A stretch of DNA of 64,000 bases from Dendrolimus kikuchii (GCA_019925095.2 CM034398.1:12911001-12975000); one strand, 5' to 3'; counted from the stretch's first letter, positions 13,200-26,600 are shown. The notes: generated from the sequence alone by a model not told the origin. Translations and numbers: made by a program.

Positions 13200-15135
13200 T
13201 TTAATTCAATCCCAGTAAGAGCCAGATTAGAGGAAATAACGGAAAGTTTTAACCAAGCAGCCTATGTTAGACAGGACACCTCACAGGTCGTTGGTTTACT
13301 TTACCAAATACTAAAATCATATAGACGTGGGTATATTCCTCACACCTTTAGAAAATACATAAAGTCCTCCTGAAGTATTTGTGCTATTCATATAAACACA
13401 CAGTTTATTTTTACTTATGTTTTCTATGAAATACAATAACAAATATTGCCTGATTCTCGATATAAAAGAATAATGTGTTTCCAAGCGTATCGTATATAAT
13501 GAGCCCTACATTGTCGAGTGAACGACTTTTGAGAACATACATGTCGATGCTAATGAGTATTTTATGTTTATTTGTATCTTCGAAAGAAATTTGTTTTTAT
13601 AAGAATATTCTTATGACAACAAAACGTGACTTTATACCTGTTTCTTGAAAGAAATAGTACAATGAATATTTGACCGAACATTCGCTAGTTTTTATTATTG
13701 CCAACTCTTTAACTTATATAACTTTTTTAAATATTAGCTTACTCAGTTTTTTGTTGTTATGCTAATTAAGTTTGCATTTGTCAAATATTTATAAATAACA
13801 GATAATAGACGAAAAGCTAAGTAAAGCCACTTCAAAATTAGCGTAATTGATATAAAAACAATGTACTTTTTTTTTAATTCTCCGAAAATTAAGATTTTCT
13901 TCATTAATTTGGAGAAGATTCATAAGTCGTGTAGGTTATCTTCATTTTCTACTTTCCCCAAAAATAATACGTTATAGCCTCTTCTAATGTAAAAGTTTGA
14001 AATTGAGATCTTTGTACGATTGTATGTCGCCTAATCACATTCCCACACGGCTTTTACAGGAATTTATTTTTACAAAGTTGATATACCTACTGGTAGTAAT
14101 ATTATTTAATAATACCTATCAGTAGCTCATAAACGTCGTACTACTAGAGTACGGTCCTTCCCAGTATTCGGAGCGTCAGATGACAAATTTGTTACATTTC
14201 TTTTTTATGTAAGAAAGATAATCAAAGATATGCAAACAAGCACACGAGCCACTAACCATCTCAAGTGGATATCGTCGCCTATAACATTTTAGGCTATGGG
14301 AGTTGTATATATAAAGACGTCGCAGCTATTTATAGTGTTTATCTATGGTCGCAGCGAACAACAGAAAACTGGCTAGCGCAACACGGGTGCGCCCATAATA
14401 ATAATAGTTCTATCTGGCTCGCACACCATCCGTCCCACTTACAAATTTTGCTATGTATTGTTCTAGCTGTACGAATTGTTAATATTTGTACTTGCATAAG
14501 GTGACCGTTTCCAAAATTAATTAGTTCACTTCAGTTCACATCAGCATTCGACAGTATGCTATTCTCTACCATCTGAAGTATAATTTATTTTCTATCTCTC
14601 ATTGCTACAAGACTTTCACCATAAATTTGTTGCGCCCATCTTGAGACATTAATTCTTCGGTTTCAATTCCCATAAATATCATAGCGCATCTTTTCCTTCT
14701 TTCCGGAACACAGCGAAACTGATACGCGGAAGAAATAAGCAGGACGATATTTAATACCAACCCAGAAGGGCATTTCACATAGCCCTAGCACCAGAATAGT
14801 TGAACATAGTAAAGTTGACAACCTCGTTAGTCAAGTTTCTTTACTAGGTCTTTCTTTATCTTCACCGTTATGGTAAACGTAACAATAATTTGAACCCACG
14901 TCATGAGAACGAAAACGGTGTGCTACTACATCACGAGATAGCGTAGCTTTATTGTTCTTCTAAATTTAAAGATAAAATTTGAATCCACCAACTGCATCTT
15001 ATTTTAATACAGAATACTAGCCGTGTTCATTCAGACAGGTTTGTTTGAAGCAACCGAAAAGTTTAAACTTTGCAGAAGTAATTAAAACTGCATCCAATAA
15101 GTAATATCTGCCATACAGCTTTATCTCAGCTTCGT
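13200..15135. other. Intergenic, nothing assigned
   Basis: AT-rich, short spurious frames only. I see no repeat shared with other parts of the window. Confidence 0.5.
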
Positions 15136-15140
15136 TACTA

Positions 15141-15452
15141 TTTTTTTTTTATTGCAGGAGATCAGCAGACAGGCAGACGGCCCACTTGATGGAAATCGGT
15201 TACCATCGCCTATGGACATTTGCAACACCAAAGGTGTTACAAATGCGCTGCTGCTCTCTTAAGGGAGACTGGAACCTGGTCACTAATGCCGGAACACAAC
15301 TCAAGGTTGTTATGTCGACCTGCTTTAGACCAGGGGTGGTAGCCATCCAGTCGGGCAAATGCCCTACCACCTGGCTGTGGGTTGTTTTGTCGCCTCTTAC
15401 GACAGGCCGCCCGGCCACGGGAAATTGTATTCTTTCTCCGTTCCTGCACGGA
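15141..15452 (-). repeat. Family A repeat, full length
   Basis: A 312-bp copy runs from poly-T (15141) to the end TTCCTGCACGGA (15452), which recurs as the outer end in four copies and so marks the true 5' end. TACTA occurs at 15136-15140 and again at 15453-15457, a possible target duplication. Poly(A) tail, fixed 5' end and short length point to a SINE or a LINE 3' segment. A degenerate B-box-like GGTTCCAGTCTCC lies inside. Confidence 0.88.
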
Positions 15453-15457
15453 TACTA

Positions 15458-17880
15458 ACATTTATGATATGAATATACATTTGCTAAGCGACTTTTTATC
15501 AATGTCAACATTTTGAAGTGATGAGTTGTTATGTAGTTTTGACAAATTCGCAACTCTTACAGATTAAGAAACTAAAACTTTGACATTCCAATAAGGCAAA
15601 TTCGAGTCATCATAAGACCTCTTTACATAACGCCTCTTTGCTTCAATGACATAATAAATCCGACAAATCATGTTTTGTTTGGATTTTATTTTTAAATTGT
15701 GGATGGACAGTATAAAAGTTATTCGTATCAATACAATGACTTTTTGTACGTTAAAAAAATTCTCTCTTGTAAAATTTCATTTTTCAAAAAAATCAAAATA
15801 AAATTAGTGAAGCTCAGATGCGATGTAGGTATCTTATACATATTATGCAATGCGAAAACTACTAACACAATAGATACGTGTACCATATGAGGACTCAAAC
15901 CTAAGCGAACTTTCCGATATTCTACATGTCTGGTATCAGCCCCAGTTGGTGTTGTTGTGGCATTTGTATTGTAATGCCTATAATATAGTTACAATATCAC
16001 GAAGTTAAATAAAAACGTCATGACGACACCAGCTGAGGCTAATTCCAGATATTATGCAGATCAGAGTGAATATAGGAAAGTTCGATTACGAGACATACCC
16101 AGCGGGGAATCAAACTTTGGTTTTTGTATTCCAATGAACTAGGCAGATAAACACAAAACCGGCCTCTGTGGGTGTCTAATTTATACATGTCATATTTATA
16201 TCCCCTTCAATAATAGGTTGATACATACATCTTTATGCTCGATCAAATTACTAATCAGATACCTTTTGTATCGAAATACTACCAAAATATGGTAAGATGA
16301 GTTTATAATCCTCATTACATGGTATAAACATAATACAAGTCTGTATACAAATTAATAAGAAAGCGTATGAATTTAGCGTAAGTCAATATTTGTCAACTCT
16401 GAAGCACTATAATGCCAGTGAAAGAATAAGCTCCTATAATTCGAGAAGCGAACGTCTCGAAAGGATAAGACAATGTATATAACGTTCTTACCCATAATCG
16501 AATAATCTGACGCCTCCGCAGATTGTAGGAATGTCAGACTATTTTACGACAAACTCTTGCTCTACCTATAGAATTCTGAGTTGACGTGACAGGCTTATTT
16601 GATTATGAGACTAATTAGCATAGTTACCATATTTCTGCCCGGTGTTACTGTGGTTAACCTATGGGATCAATCTATCTACTCCACTTTTTATTGACTATGA
16701 AATCAGTTACACATACTCTTTAAGTACATTCTTCATCATCCAATCGCAATACATTTCTGGTCTGATGTAGATGCAGTCACATGACTATCCCGGTCCGCCA
16801 AAGCGAAATTGATTTTTTCATTTATGCTTTACCAGTAATCTTGTGTATGCTGTCATGTGTACATCTAACCAGGGAGTGTCTTACGCTACGTTTAGGAGGA
16901 CACAGCCTCCATTCTACGACTCGTCTGTTCTATCGGTCATAGTCCAGTAATAGATATAACTGGTTCACTGCCATTTCAGCCAATTAATTCTGTGAGCTAC
17001 GTTAGGTTTCCTATTCATGCATAGCGGAGAGCTAGATCCTCCTATTGGCTGCGCAATCGAAATATAATGTAATATTATTACATATTAATATATATATAAA
17101 TATACGTAAATGTGAAAATGGTTTTAATTGGATGTTTATTTGTTCATAATTTACCATCCCAGGAGTGAATTGATTTTCATGAAATTTGGTTAGCATGTAT
17201 TTTCGATAACGGGGATAAACATTGTATACTTTATGTCCTCGAAAATGCATTGTTCAGTAAACATATAAAAAAAAGTAATAAGTGTCTTTTATTTTAGCCC
17301 TATTCTCTAAAGGATATTTTTTTCACATTCTCCATAAAGGGCGGAAGGAAATTGTTTTCTGATTGGCAAAGATGCTTTCACAAGTATAAAAGGTTGTGAA
17401 TTGTTCAAAGTTCCCAATTTGAAATCTCTTACAAAAAATTAGATTTGGGGAAAATCGAATACTTTGTATCAGCTTTTATTACTCGTTTTATACATTAAGG
17501 CTATTTTCTCATACACCTACATTTAACATAAAAATGGAAGAAACAATAACAATCTTACACTTCGTTAGCCAATTTTCTTATGAAAACACAGACATTTTTA
17601 TCGCTTCGATTATGTGAATTCAATGATTCGCTATAATAAAATACTTCTTCTTTGTTTTTCCAAAACTGCATACTTTCTGATTAAAGAATTTAAGGAATAC
17701 TAAAAAGGTAATGGTTTATTATTTAACTTATGTGACGAGACTAATTGACTAATGTGCAAAAAGTAACGGTTACAACTTTATAATAAATTTAACTATTACT
17801 TACTATGAAATAGTAGTAGTGAAGTAGTAGTAATTGTGGATTGAAAGAAGATATAATAACAAGAGTTGAAAAAGGAATGC
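15458..17880. other. Intergenic, nothing assigned
   Basis: No supported gene or repeat; frames are short and lack known motifs. Confidence 0.5.
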
Positions 17881-17881
17881 T

Positions 17882-18160
17882 GGTCATGTAGAGAGAATGC
17901 ATAAATGTAGAATCACAAAACAAGTGTATGACAGCATTTTAAATAGTAGAGTTGCTGTCGGCAGACCGAGACGTATACACCATGATCAAATAGCAGAAGT
18001 GTTTAAGAGATGTCAGGTAAGAAGCATCTCAAACAGACGTGCATGTTAATGAAAGTAGATGAAGAGAAAGTTGTTTGTCAGGATCGTCACAAGAAGAGAT
18101 CCATAGTCTCTGCCTACCCCCATGTAAAACAGGCATGATAATATGTACGTATGTAAATGT
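17882..18160 (+). pseudogene. LINE reverse-transcriptase C-terminus related to family B
   Basis: The frame from 17882 to a TAA at 18047-18049 encodes GHVERM, VGRPRR and RSISNRRAC, the C-terminal region found just after the RT domain in RTE/jockey-like LINEs. After the stop, further codons still resemble family B (RSIVSAYP) and a GTATGTA-rich tail follows near 18145. It is a longer but decayed relative of the short B insertions. Confidence 0.65.
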
Positions 18161-18789
18161 CACTGTTACCTAAGTAGTTGTCTGCATTTATTTTTGCTTA
18201 GGGTACGTTTTAAAGTACGACACGCTAGATTTTGCCTTTTTGGACCCCTCCCCTCTGAACCCTTCTATAAATGTCGTCACAGAAACTACGAGTTGCCCTT
18301 TTCTTTAGTCGACGAGAACTACGAACGATTCCATAAATCCCCCTGTACTCCTTGTCACATTGAAACATCCAGAAATTTAATAATAGTATGCAGACGTATT
18401 TTATGGACGACCGCTTATTGGATGAATGGAAAACGTAAATATAACAATGAAACATGTACTTCTTACAAAAACACTAACTATGATATTTCATATACTTATT
18501 CATATCTAGGTATTATGGATAGCCGTTATAATTTAGAATCTCCTTAAATATTTTTTACGAAAACAGTTTTGAAGGGTAGAATGAAAAAATGTCCTTCCAA
18601 AATACAATCAGACAGAGTTTCACATTCATACTGTGCCGGCAACTTCTTCGGCGTGGATTTTTTTTTCACGGAACCCTAAAAAAAAGTAGCCTAAATTACT
18701 CCTTATAGCATTAGATATCTGTCAGTGAGTCTCATCAAAATCAGTCCAGCTGTTTCAGAGATTAGCCGGAATATCCAGACAGACAGACA

Positions 18790-19652
18790 TTTTTTTTATA
18801 AATGATTTTATATGCATGCAGTCCGGGACTCCATGGTAACTCCATGAGACCGGGTTAGAGGAGTGCAGAACGCCGCCTGGAACCCGGGACTCAAAAGGTA
18901 GAGGAAACTGGGCTACAGGGATGCAAAATGCAACCGGGCTTCACCCGGGATCCGTGAGGTATGCCTCACCTTATTTTTAGAAATAAGGTGACTCTATACA
19001 TCATCTTACTTTTCTTGCATATCAAGGGATAGAGTCGGCCTAGGATCCAGTATGCTCTGTTCCCGACCGCTCTGGTGTGCTTGTGAAAGTACAAGCCTCT
19101 ATCAAGGGTTACACCAAGATATTTGACTTCGTTAACCTATGAGATAACTCGGTCGAATAGCTTGATGGGCGTAAGTTGGTTGGTGGTACGGGTTTGGGTG
19201 AGAGAGTGCCACGAGTGAACATGATGGCTGCACTCTTCTCGGGATTCACCTCAATCTGCCATCTACGGAACCAGTCTCCTAGTTCTTTGACGGCGGCGTT
19301 GAGCTGACTGCAGATTCTGTATCTGCTGGGGCTGCTGCTGAATAGGGCGGTGTCATCCGCATATAGAGCTAGCTGGACATGAGGGTGCCGTGGTCGCTGC
19401 TGTACAGCGAGAAGAGTAGGGGGGAGAGCGCGGAGCCCTGAGGGACTCCCGCTGAGATGGTATGAGAGGAGGAGCGAGTGCCCTCCACTCGGAATCTGAA
19501 TCTCCGGTCTTTGAGGAAGTCCTGTAGAATGAGTATGAGTCAGTCTGGCACTCCGAGCTGATATAGCTTGTATATCAGCCCGTTGTACCAGACCTTATCG
19601 AAGGCTTTGACGACGTCGAAGAATACTGCGCCTGTCGCCCAGAATCTTCATG
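18790..19652 (-). pseudogene. Jockey-type LINE relic with RT motifs
   Basis: Read on the minus strand, 19652-19014 encodes pieces of a non-LTR reverse transcriptase. VVKAFDKVW lies near 19610, AGVPQGSALSPLL near 19427-19453, and ALYADDTALF near 19345-19370 with the catalytic YADD at 19352-19363. EVNPEKSAAIMF lies near 19230 and VKYLGVTLD near 19110. At least one frameshift separates GVPQGS from YADD, and stops follow. The GC content is higher than in its surroundings. Sequence 18790-19013 probably represents its 3' untranslated tail and includes a perfect 11-bp hairpin at 18966-18991. Confidence 0.8.
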
Positions 19653-22189
19653 CGACCAACGATTTATATTTATAGTAATGAAGTGGGGGACGAGGAAAAT
19701 GCCCCTTACCACGTTTCGTATATAATATACTTAAATCATGGGTCATAATAATGTGAGGACCCTTAGGATAGGCCAGGATCTATGGTGTACTCATATTAGT
19801 AATAACAATAAGATAGGATAAGTCTTGATTTATGTAAAATTAAAAGAAATAAATTAAAGGAGGTGTTACAACAAAGTGGGGGGCCGGCGGAGGCAGCTTG
19901 TATAAATATAGGGCGCCTTGTAAGGCGCGTCGTAGTTCGTGACAAGCAGTAGTTCGCGGTAAGCAGCCAAGAAAGGAAAGAGACTCCCTCCCGCCGACGC
20001 CTACGAAATTGAAGCCTCCCGTAGTATCATTTTTCGTGGTTTTATTTCGGAAGCTGCAGTTATTTGAACCAGTGCAAAAACACCTACAGTCCACTGCATC
20101 TCCAACAAAAATTATGATTTTATATTTCCTGCAAGAAAATTTAGGCTACTTAAACATTTTAATCATTGTTAAGTCAACTATTACCAAACATGGTTACTAC
20201 ATACGCGCACAACTCAATTAAAAACCGGAATAATATACTTCCGCCGAAATTCCTAATCCCTAACCGTCTACTCAAACAATTGTGCCCAGGAGGAAAATAC
20301 GTACGTACATGAAAAGCTTTTTCTGTAATTATCCTAACAAGCCACGAAAAAGGCAACCGCAGCAATAAAAGTTGCGAACATATCGAGCGGACTTGCCCCG
20401 AATTCATTACTACCCACATTCTGTACAATTGACGCAATTACTTGTGATTATTATTTAATCCCTACCATCAGAAGAGACTAAATACATAACGGTACCTTTT
20501 GTGAGGAAAATTATATTTCTTATTTTGTACTAGAATACCTTCGTGTCAACTTCGGATAGGTAACCAATAAAGATCCCATTTTTCGAGATAAAAAAGTATC
20601 CATTCATTACTGAAAAATACCAATGAATCAAATTGAAATGTTGTTATGTCTGTGATTTTAAAATAAATATCATTTAAGCGCAATTGCTATGTCTAATCGT
20701 AAATAACCGTAACTTAAAAATAAGTCCTAAATATTCCTTACACGTTTAGTTCTGATTTCGCAAGCTCCCCATAACATGTTTTCCTCTCTTTGAAAATGAA
20801 AATATTAGATACTTATTGAAACTCATGAATCTACCACTGTTACTAAAGCAATTTTAATTACTGTTAGAGGAGTAGAAACGTAACAAACTCCCCACCTACG
20901 TATTTTCAATTTTATGTTTTGTATTATGTATAAAAATTCATGGTACTTTTTTTGATATTATTTTAAAGTAATGCAAGGTCTTTTTTATGAAAAAACTTGG
21001 TAGTGATCCTATTGTTACAACTTAGGTTCCGACATAAAAAACAAATTCCACTCCTAATCTGTAAAAACACGATTTATTACCTATCGGCATTTGAACTAGT
21101 TGTAATTCTTAGTTTGTTTAATTATTTATTGGCATATGTTTCTAGACAACAGTCTATTGTTTTATTGTAGTCATTTACGGCCGCTTGAGGCTGCCTCATT
21201 AGCCAGGTGTCATGGATTGTAAAGTACAAGCTGATTCTAGGAAATTCGGTCACGTTTCCGGGCGGTCACATTGCATTTGTGCAGTTAAAAACGATGGCCT
21301 GATTGAGGGAGGAGGCAGTCGAGCAAAAACCACGATCAAGGCGATACGTGTGTACTACAGTCAGGAATCTAATAGTGACGGACTTTGCGCGTTTTATTGA
21401 ATTACGACCTTCTGCATTACGTTTGGATTTGTTGTGTTCGGTTATATTTGTACCTGTGTTATACGTGTTTGTATAGTTCTAATAAACTCTATAATAATTC
21501 CAACAGCATTTTAATTCGAGTCTCGCATCTCGTAACAGTATTATTTCCATTTAGTCCTCTGGTCTCCAAAATCTTTCGTCGTATAATAAGCCTTCTCACT
21601 CAAACGTTGCTTTACTAATTTCTTAAACTTGTTTCTCTAATTATACTTCTCTTATAATATCTTTAACTTCAGGGGTTATAAATTGCCCAAACAAATTTTC
21701 AATCTACAAACAGCCCCAGAAATGATTTATATTGAAGCAAATTTATTTTTATAACCCAAAATTACAACAAATATTTTGAAACTGATTAATACTTGAGCCC
21801 CTAACTTTCAATCAACCAAAATCCGTTGGGATTTACTTCGTTTATTATAAAGCTTGCGCTTCATATTTCACAAAATTGGAAGATCATGTAATCGAGCATC
21901 GAAAATGAGCAACGTATTAGTGTGCCAGCAAATTTTATCGTTCCATTTAATTTGGCTATATATGTAGCTTTGTATTTAAGCAAAAACTACTGTTTTAGAT
22001 TTTTAGGTTTCTGTAACCATATAGCAAAACCGTAACCGTTGAAGTTACGCTATGTCAGTCTTTCTATTGTATATATATGTCAGAGAATATTTACTCCGTG
22101 ACCATTGACTGTAGATAAAACTTGATTAGAAAGTTTTTATATGACCCGCTATTTAATGATGTGGTGAAATAAATTAATGAGAATAGGGG
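19653..22189. other. Intergenic, possible LTR-like pieces
   Basis: At 19870-20060 a GC-richer patch has TATAAATATA followed by GGCGCCTTGTAAGGCGC, reminiscent of a core promoter or LTR R region, but no coding sequence follows. The possible solo LTR at 21.2 kb is listed separately. Otherwise empty. Confidence 0.35.
21208..21537 (+). repeat. Possible solo LTR
   Basis: The segment could run TGTCATGG...CTCGTAACA, with an AATAAA at 21481 and a T-rich U5-like end. No 4-6 bp target duplication was found and no second copy is in the window, so this is only a suggestion. Confidence 0.25.
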
Positions 22190-22400
22190 GTAGCGGACAC
22201 ATGTTACAATGAGTTCTAATATTTTAATGCATAAGAGAATAGACGTTAAAATAGCATCTTATGATCTAACTTTTAAAATGTCACGATATAATCATTTTTA
22301 TTACTTTTCAAACAATAGTTAATGCGCTATTTGACTCTTTTACCTAAGTAGGTACGCTCGTATAACATTTATGAGCCTGCTTAGTTCTGTCATTTTATAA
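22190..22400 (+). repeat. Interspersed repeat J, copy 2
   Basis: Second copy of the repeat at 7655-7890; it shares GCGGACACATGTTACAAT near its start and TAGGTACGCTCGTA near its end. Divergence is spread evenly, as in an old interspersed repeat. Confidence 0.65.
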
Positions 22401-22849
22401 AAAGTGCCTCATTTGATTCGTTAGTTATAGTCAGCCTATGGTATTTTTTTCACAAGCTTTAGTGCCATCTATACTTGATTCAAACCAAAATAAGACCGTC
22501 ACGATAGAGACGAAAGCTTTCGCGGCAGATAACGCTGAACAGACACGTCCCGGGTTAACTGAATTGCTTCGTGGAGTTTCGGTCTAATTTAGGCAAATTT
22601 AAGCTATGGGAACCATTACTCGGTGTGGGACAAATTAGACAAAACTAAAATTTCTAGTTCTGAACAACAACCATCTGCTGGTTATTATAGTAGTATTTCT
22701 AAAATATATCACTCACTAAAAATTCATATTAATGCAAAACAATAGGTGAACTGCGTATCAATTTTCTCGATTTTTGAGGGTTCTATTTTTTTCCAAAATA
22801 AATACGGAATCCTAAAAAGTTTTCATTTACTATAAAAAAGGGATATTTA

Positions 22850-23050
22850 TTGGCGAGAATGAATGTACATCAAACTAAAAAAAAGGTAAAACTAAGAGAA
22901 TTCACACCTTGAACATAAAGATATCAATATTTTATACAACCGAAATATTTTGAAAAAAAAAATGTACACATAACATTCACGGCAATTAGGCCGACAACTC
23001 AGCTTTATGCTGTGTCAAGAAGAGCTGACACAGCGCTGATTTTCAGTTGC
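22850..23050 (+). repeat. Interspersed repeat G, copy 1
   Basis: TTCACGGCAATTAGGCCGAC, CAACTCAGCTTTATGCTGTG and GATTTTCAGTTGCAGCCTCC recur, diverged, at 45700-45870. Class unknown. Confidence 0.65.
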
Positions 23051-24523
23051 AGCCTCCAACCACTAAATTATAAGTAACCCAAACATGTTCTTATTAATTT
23101 TCGTGAATTTAAATCAATAGGCAGTATTACATTAGTATATCCTTATTCCGAACCTCGGATTTCCATCCAAGTCTACAAATATAAAGTAAAGTTACATTAA
23201 GATATTAAAGATAAATTGATACTTTTGTATAATATGCCCAAAACCCCGCAGAATATTAAACCAAAGCTTACACAGACAAATTCGCTGGGAATTTCCTAGT
23301 ATAAGATAATAACAGATCAATAATATAACCAATTCAGATTATCAACGCTACAATTAATTAATAACAACGGAACTAATCAATGAATTAATTAAACCAGTAT
23401 TGTGCTTGACTTAATCAAATCACGTACAGGACTGAAAGTGAATGCAGGGCCTAAATTACAGAATTGGCGCATGATTAAATTAGAAGTGATCCAGACCGGT
23501 CCATCAAGTTTGCACCAAAATATTGGGGCTAATTAATATATACAAGTAAGCGTCGGTTTATGCCGAAGCAAGTAAGGTATATGCTAAAGAATCTAATAGA
23601 CCGACAGCACGATTGTTTCTATTTATTGCCTGAAGCAGGTCAAACAGGCAGATGGTTCACCTGATGACAACTGGTCAGCGAAGCTTATAAAGTTTGGAAA
23701 AATATTGTGAGGCAATTCCTAAACAATCCCCATGTTCGGCACCGTCTTCAGTGTATTTAACACCGGAGTCCGAAAATCAATTTGCACCACCTAAAATCGT
23801 CTATCAAAGATAGCATTTAATTTTTATGTATATTTCATTCTAAAGTATTCCTAGCTATTTGACAAAAACGGAACCTTTATGCATTCGTCATGTTCGTCCA
23901 TCTGTCTGTCTTTGTTTGTCATAGTCATTTTTTTCAAAATATTGGGTATATGTATGAAATTTGACAGAAGGGTAGTCTATAAATATACATATATTGGGCT
24001 ACATTGGTTAAAAGGTTAAGTATTGTTAGTCAGATCCCGAAAAACCATGATGTTTTTATGTCTATTTTATTAAGGTCAATCGGCTTGCGCCCTTTAGGTC
24101 ACTGCGCCCGGATGCCACGAACCCCTTGCATCCTCGGGTAAAGACAGCCCTGCTCATGTTGTAGTGCTGGGGCACAATTTCGCTAGGAAATTACCTTTAG
24201 ATGAATTGCGATTAATATTTAGAATACGCAAATTTATTAAGTATTTGCATAACCAATTTTTACAGTTCTTTGGGCCGGCTCGATCGGTGTGGTATCATGT
24301 TCTCCCAGAATATAGGCGTTAAGCCATTAGCCATGAGCTAATCGTGTTTTATGCAATAAATGAGGGTTCCGATAGCTCACTTCATACCTTATCCACTTTT
24401 CCCTATCTCATTCCACATTCTAATATCCCCTCTATCAGATTCCTCCTGTTTGATCCCTGTGTCTCATTCCCCATGCAATCCTCTTGATCCCATCCTAAAG
24501 GCTAAGCATCTCTCACACGTAAT

Positions 24524-24716
24524 AGACCAATAGATGGCGCTGTACAATAATTGAGGTCGCAAACGATTCCCGAAACGTACAAAGAATATATATAAATTTA
24601 CGATAATAACTGACGGGCCTAGGCCTGCAAGGGACAATAACAGCATCGCTGGAAGATTTTCCTTTGAAATAGAGGAACGTTCCCTCTTTTTCACCTCCAA
24701 CCGTTTGGGTCATCCC
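24524..24716 (+). repeat. Interspersed repeat H, copy 1
   Basis: CAATAGATGGCGCTGTACAA through GGGCCTAGGCCTGC and CGCTGGAAGATTTTCCTTTG to GGTCATCCC. The same order, diverged, occurs at 47402-47590. It includes the frames read on the minus strand here, which are not genes. Confidence 0.75.
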
Positions 24717-25494
24717 TAAAACACATGAATTTAATTTTACACGTTTATTTTATTTTATATTTTAATATTTTGTTTGGTGTGTGACATTTTATTTGTTTTT
24801 TGTTCTGTCGAGGACTACTTTTATTTACTTATTATATGTTATTATTAACACTACCTTATTATACATAATCTAATGTGGAGTGTGAGTGAGTGAGTGCTTG
24901 TACAGTGTGTTGCTTACAATTTTTATTTTTATCACTGTGGTATATGTCTTTGAATTTTTCTTTCTATTGTAACATATACTTAATATAACTTATGTAGTTC
25001 TAGTCTTAATCGGAACAGTTGATATAGTTGTGCATCTAAGTCTTAATAATTAAAATAAAATAATAAAAAAAGAAAAATTAAAACAGACTTACATAAAATC
25101 TGTTCTAAACATAATAAATGCAAGTGTAAGCAGTTACAAGCTTCGCCTTACTCCACTACAGTTCCGTTTGCAAGGTGAATAACTAACTCGACTCCGGCTA
25201 TAAATTCGACCCGCGAATTGTGCTTGAACTCCGCTTGTGAATAAAACCCAGGTAGCTTGAATTGAAATAAGAAATCGAATGTCGATGCTCCATTTTTCAA
25301 GCGTAAAACGAGTTAACTGAAAAGATTTCTTTGAAATGGAGAAAATTTTAAATAATTTATTTTATAGGTTTTACATACGGCTTTGCTTGCACCTATTTAA
25401 AGTCCGTATGCGGAGGAAATTATCTCAATGTTTGGGATGAAACTGTACCTAATGTTCAGTGATTTGCCATGAAAGTGTTAATATAAAGTTAGGC

Positions 25495-26038
25495 TTAGCG
25501 CGCACCACGATTTTAAAATCACGTTGTAAAATATCACAGAAAATTAACTGCGCGCACTGTAAAAAATCGTATGAATTGTTCCTTTTAAACATGGATTTCG
25601 TGCAAGTTGTTCGTCTTGCCTTTGGAGGAGGAGGAAGAATAAAAAAGAATTAAATTCTGGACTCATCCTTTCATCGCTGAAAGATATGTCAAAGGTTTCG
25701 TTTATTTGAAACACAATGATCTTCGACTATATCCCATAAGATTATTTGGCAATTTAAAAACAAAGATTCAAACATTTGACTAATTACTCAGAATTACATA
25801 ATAAGGCCTGGGTTGCCATTCTAATGTAGCGGTGCGCGCGGGGCAAGACATCTTCATATGGTGCAATTTATATTTTGCGAATTCGCGTCGCGAGTTTTCG
25901 TGGCCAAATGTGACAGACAAATCACAATTTTAAAATTGCATCGATTTTTTTCCGTATATGCGCGCACTAACATAACAACCCATCCATTACATTTCTGTGA
26001 CAATACTGTTGCTCTACAAAAATCTTGGTGCGCGCTAA
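25495..26038. mobile_element. MITE with TTAGCGCGCACCA terminal repeats
   Basis: TTAGCGCGCACCACGATTTT at 25495-25514 faces TGGTGCGCGCTAA at 26026-26038. Further GCGCGCACT motifs lie inside at about 25552 and 25960, like subterminal binding sites. About 544 bp, non-coding. No clear target duplication; the superfamily is not known to me. Confidence 0.65.
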
Positions 26039-26046
26039 ATGTTATT

Positions 26047-26048
<2 letters not shown>

Positions 26049-26097
<49 letters not shown>
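26049..26097. repeat. (AT)n microsatellite
   Basis: About 24 uninterrupted AT units running into the ACAT tail of a LINE B copy. Confidence 0.95.
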
Positions 26098-26101
<4 letters not shown>

Positions 26102-26293
26102 CATACATAAATACATAACTTCACGCCAGTTCCCTTGCGGGGTAGGCACGAACAACAGAGCGTCATTCAGGCTTATTCATACACACCTCACTTGCTTCTT
26201 TGACATTCATAACTCTTGTCATGCACGTTCGTCTATTCTTAAGGTTCCTGACATCACCTTCTGCTAGTACACGATCAATTTGATCATGGAAGT
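26095..26293 (-). mobile_element. 5'-truncated LINE family B insertion
   Basis: Minus-strand copy of the same LINE end: the protein tail ending RAYPARELA is recognisable, the tail here is ATGT-rich, and it abuts a long (AT)n run on the left. The target duplication cannot be read because the left flank is microsatellite. Confidence 0.8.
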
Positions 26294-26299
26294 TTCCGT

Positions 26300-26600
26300 G
26301 TGTCGTGGAATACTCACATTCTCACTCTCTTGTATAATATATTATTTACTCCTAATAGTCCCCAGTACCTTAAGGAACGTTTTAATTTCCTTCGCCTATC
26401 CACTGCCCACAATTTGCGCTCTGATACGTATCGAAAACTTATAACACCTGCACAAACTTCATCCTATTATGATAATTCTTTTACAGTGCAGGCTGTCAAA
26501 TTTGGAATATGCTACCTCTTACTGTCAGAAAGGCCAAATCCTTACCAACATTTAGAAATTTACTCAGAAAACACTATTTGTCCATAAATAGCCTTGTCTG
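26300..26600 (+). pseudogene. LINE ORF2 C-terminus
   Basis: The frame reads PQYLKERFNFLR, then LRSDTYRKL, and SYYDNSFTVQAVK, the layout of the C-terminal end of many insect LINE proteins. At about 26500 the frame slips: the expected continuation WNMLPLTVRKAKSLPTF is encoded in the next frame and runs to a stop near 26600. AT-rich 3' sequence and microsatellites follow to about 27015. No 5' portion of the element is present. Confidence 0.65.

Noticed and set aside
18143..18547. 134-residue open frame
   Set aside because: No recognisable domain; it overlaps the end of a LINE relic, has a minus-strand frame over the same region, and its composition matches non-coding DNA.
26025..26267. Tyr/Ile-rich and other frames across the (AT)n run
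   Set aside because: Products of the microsatellite and of a truncated LINE.
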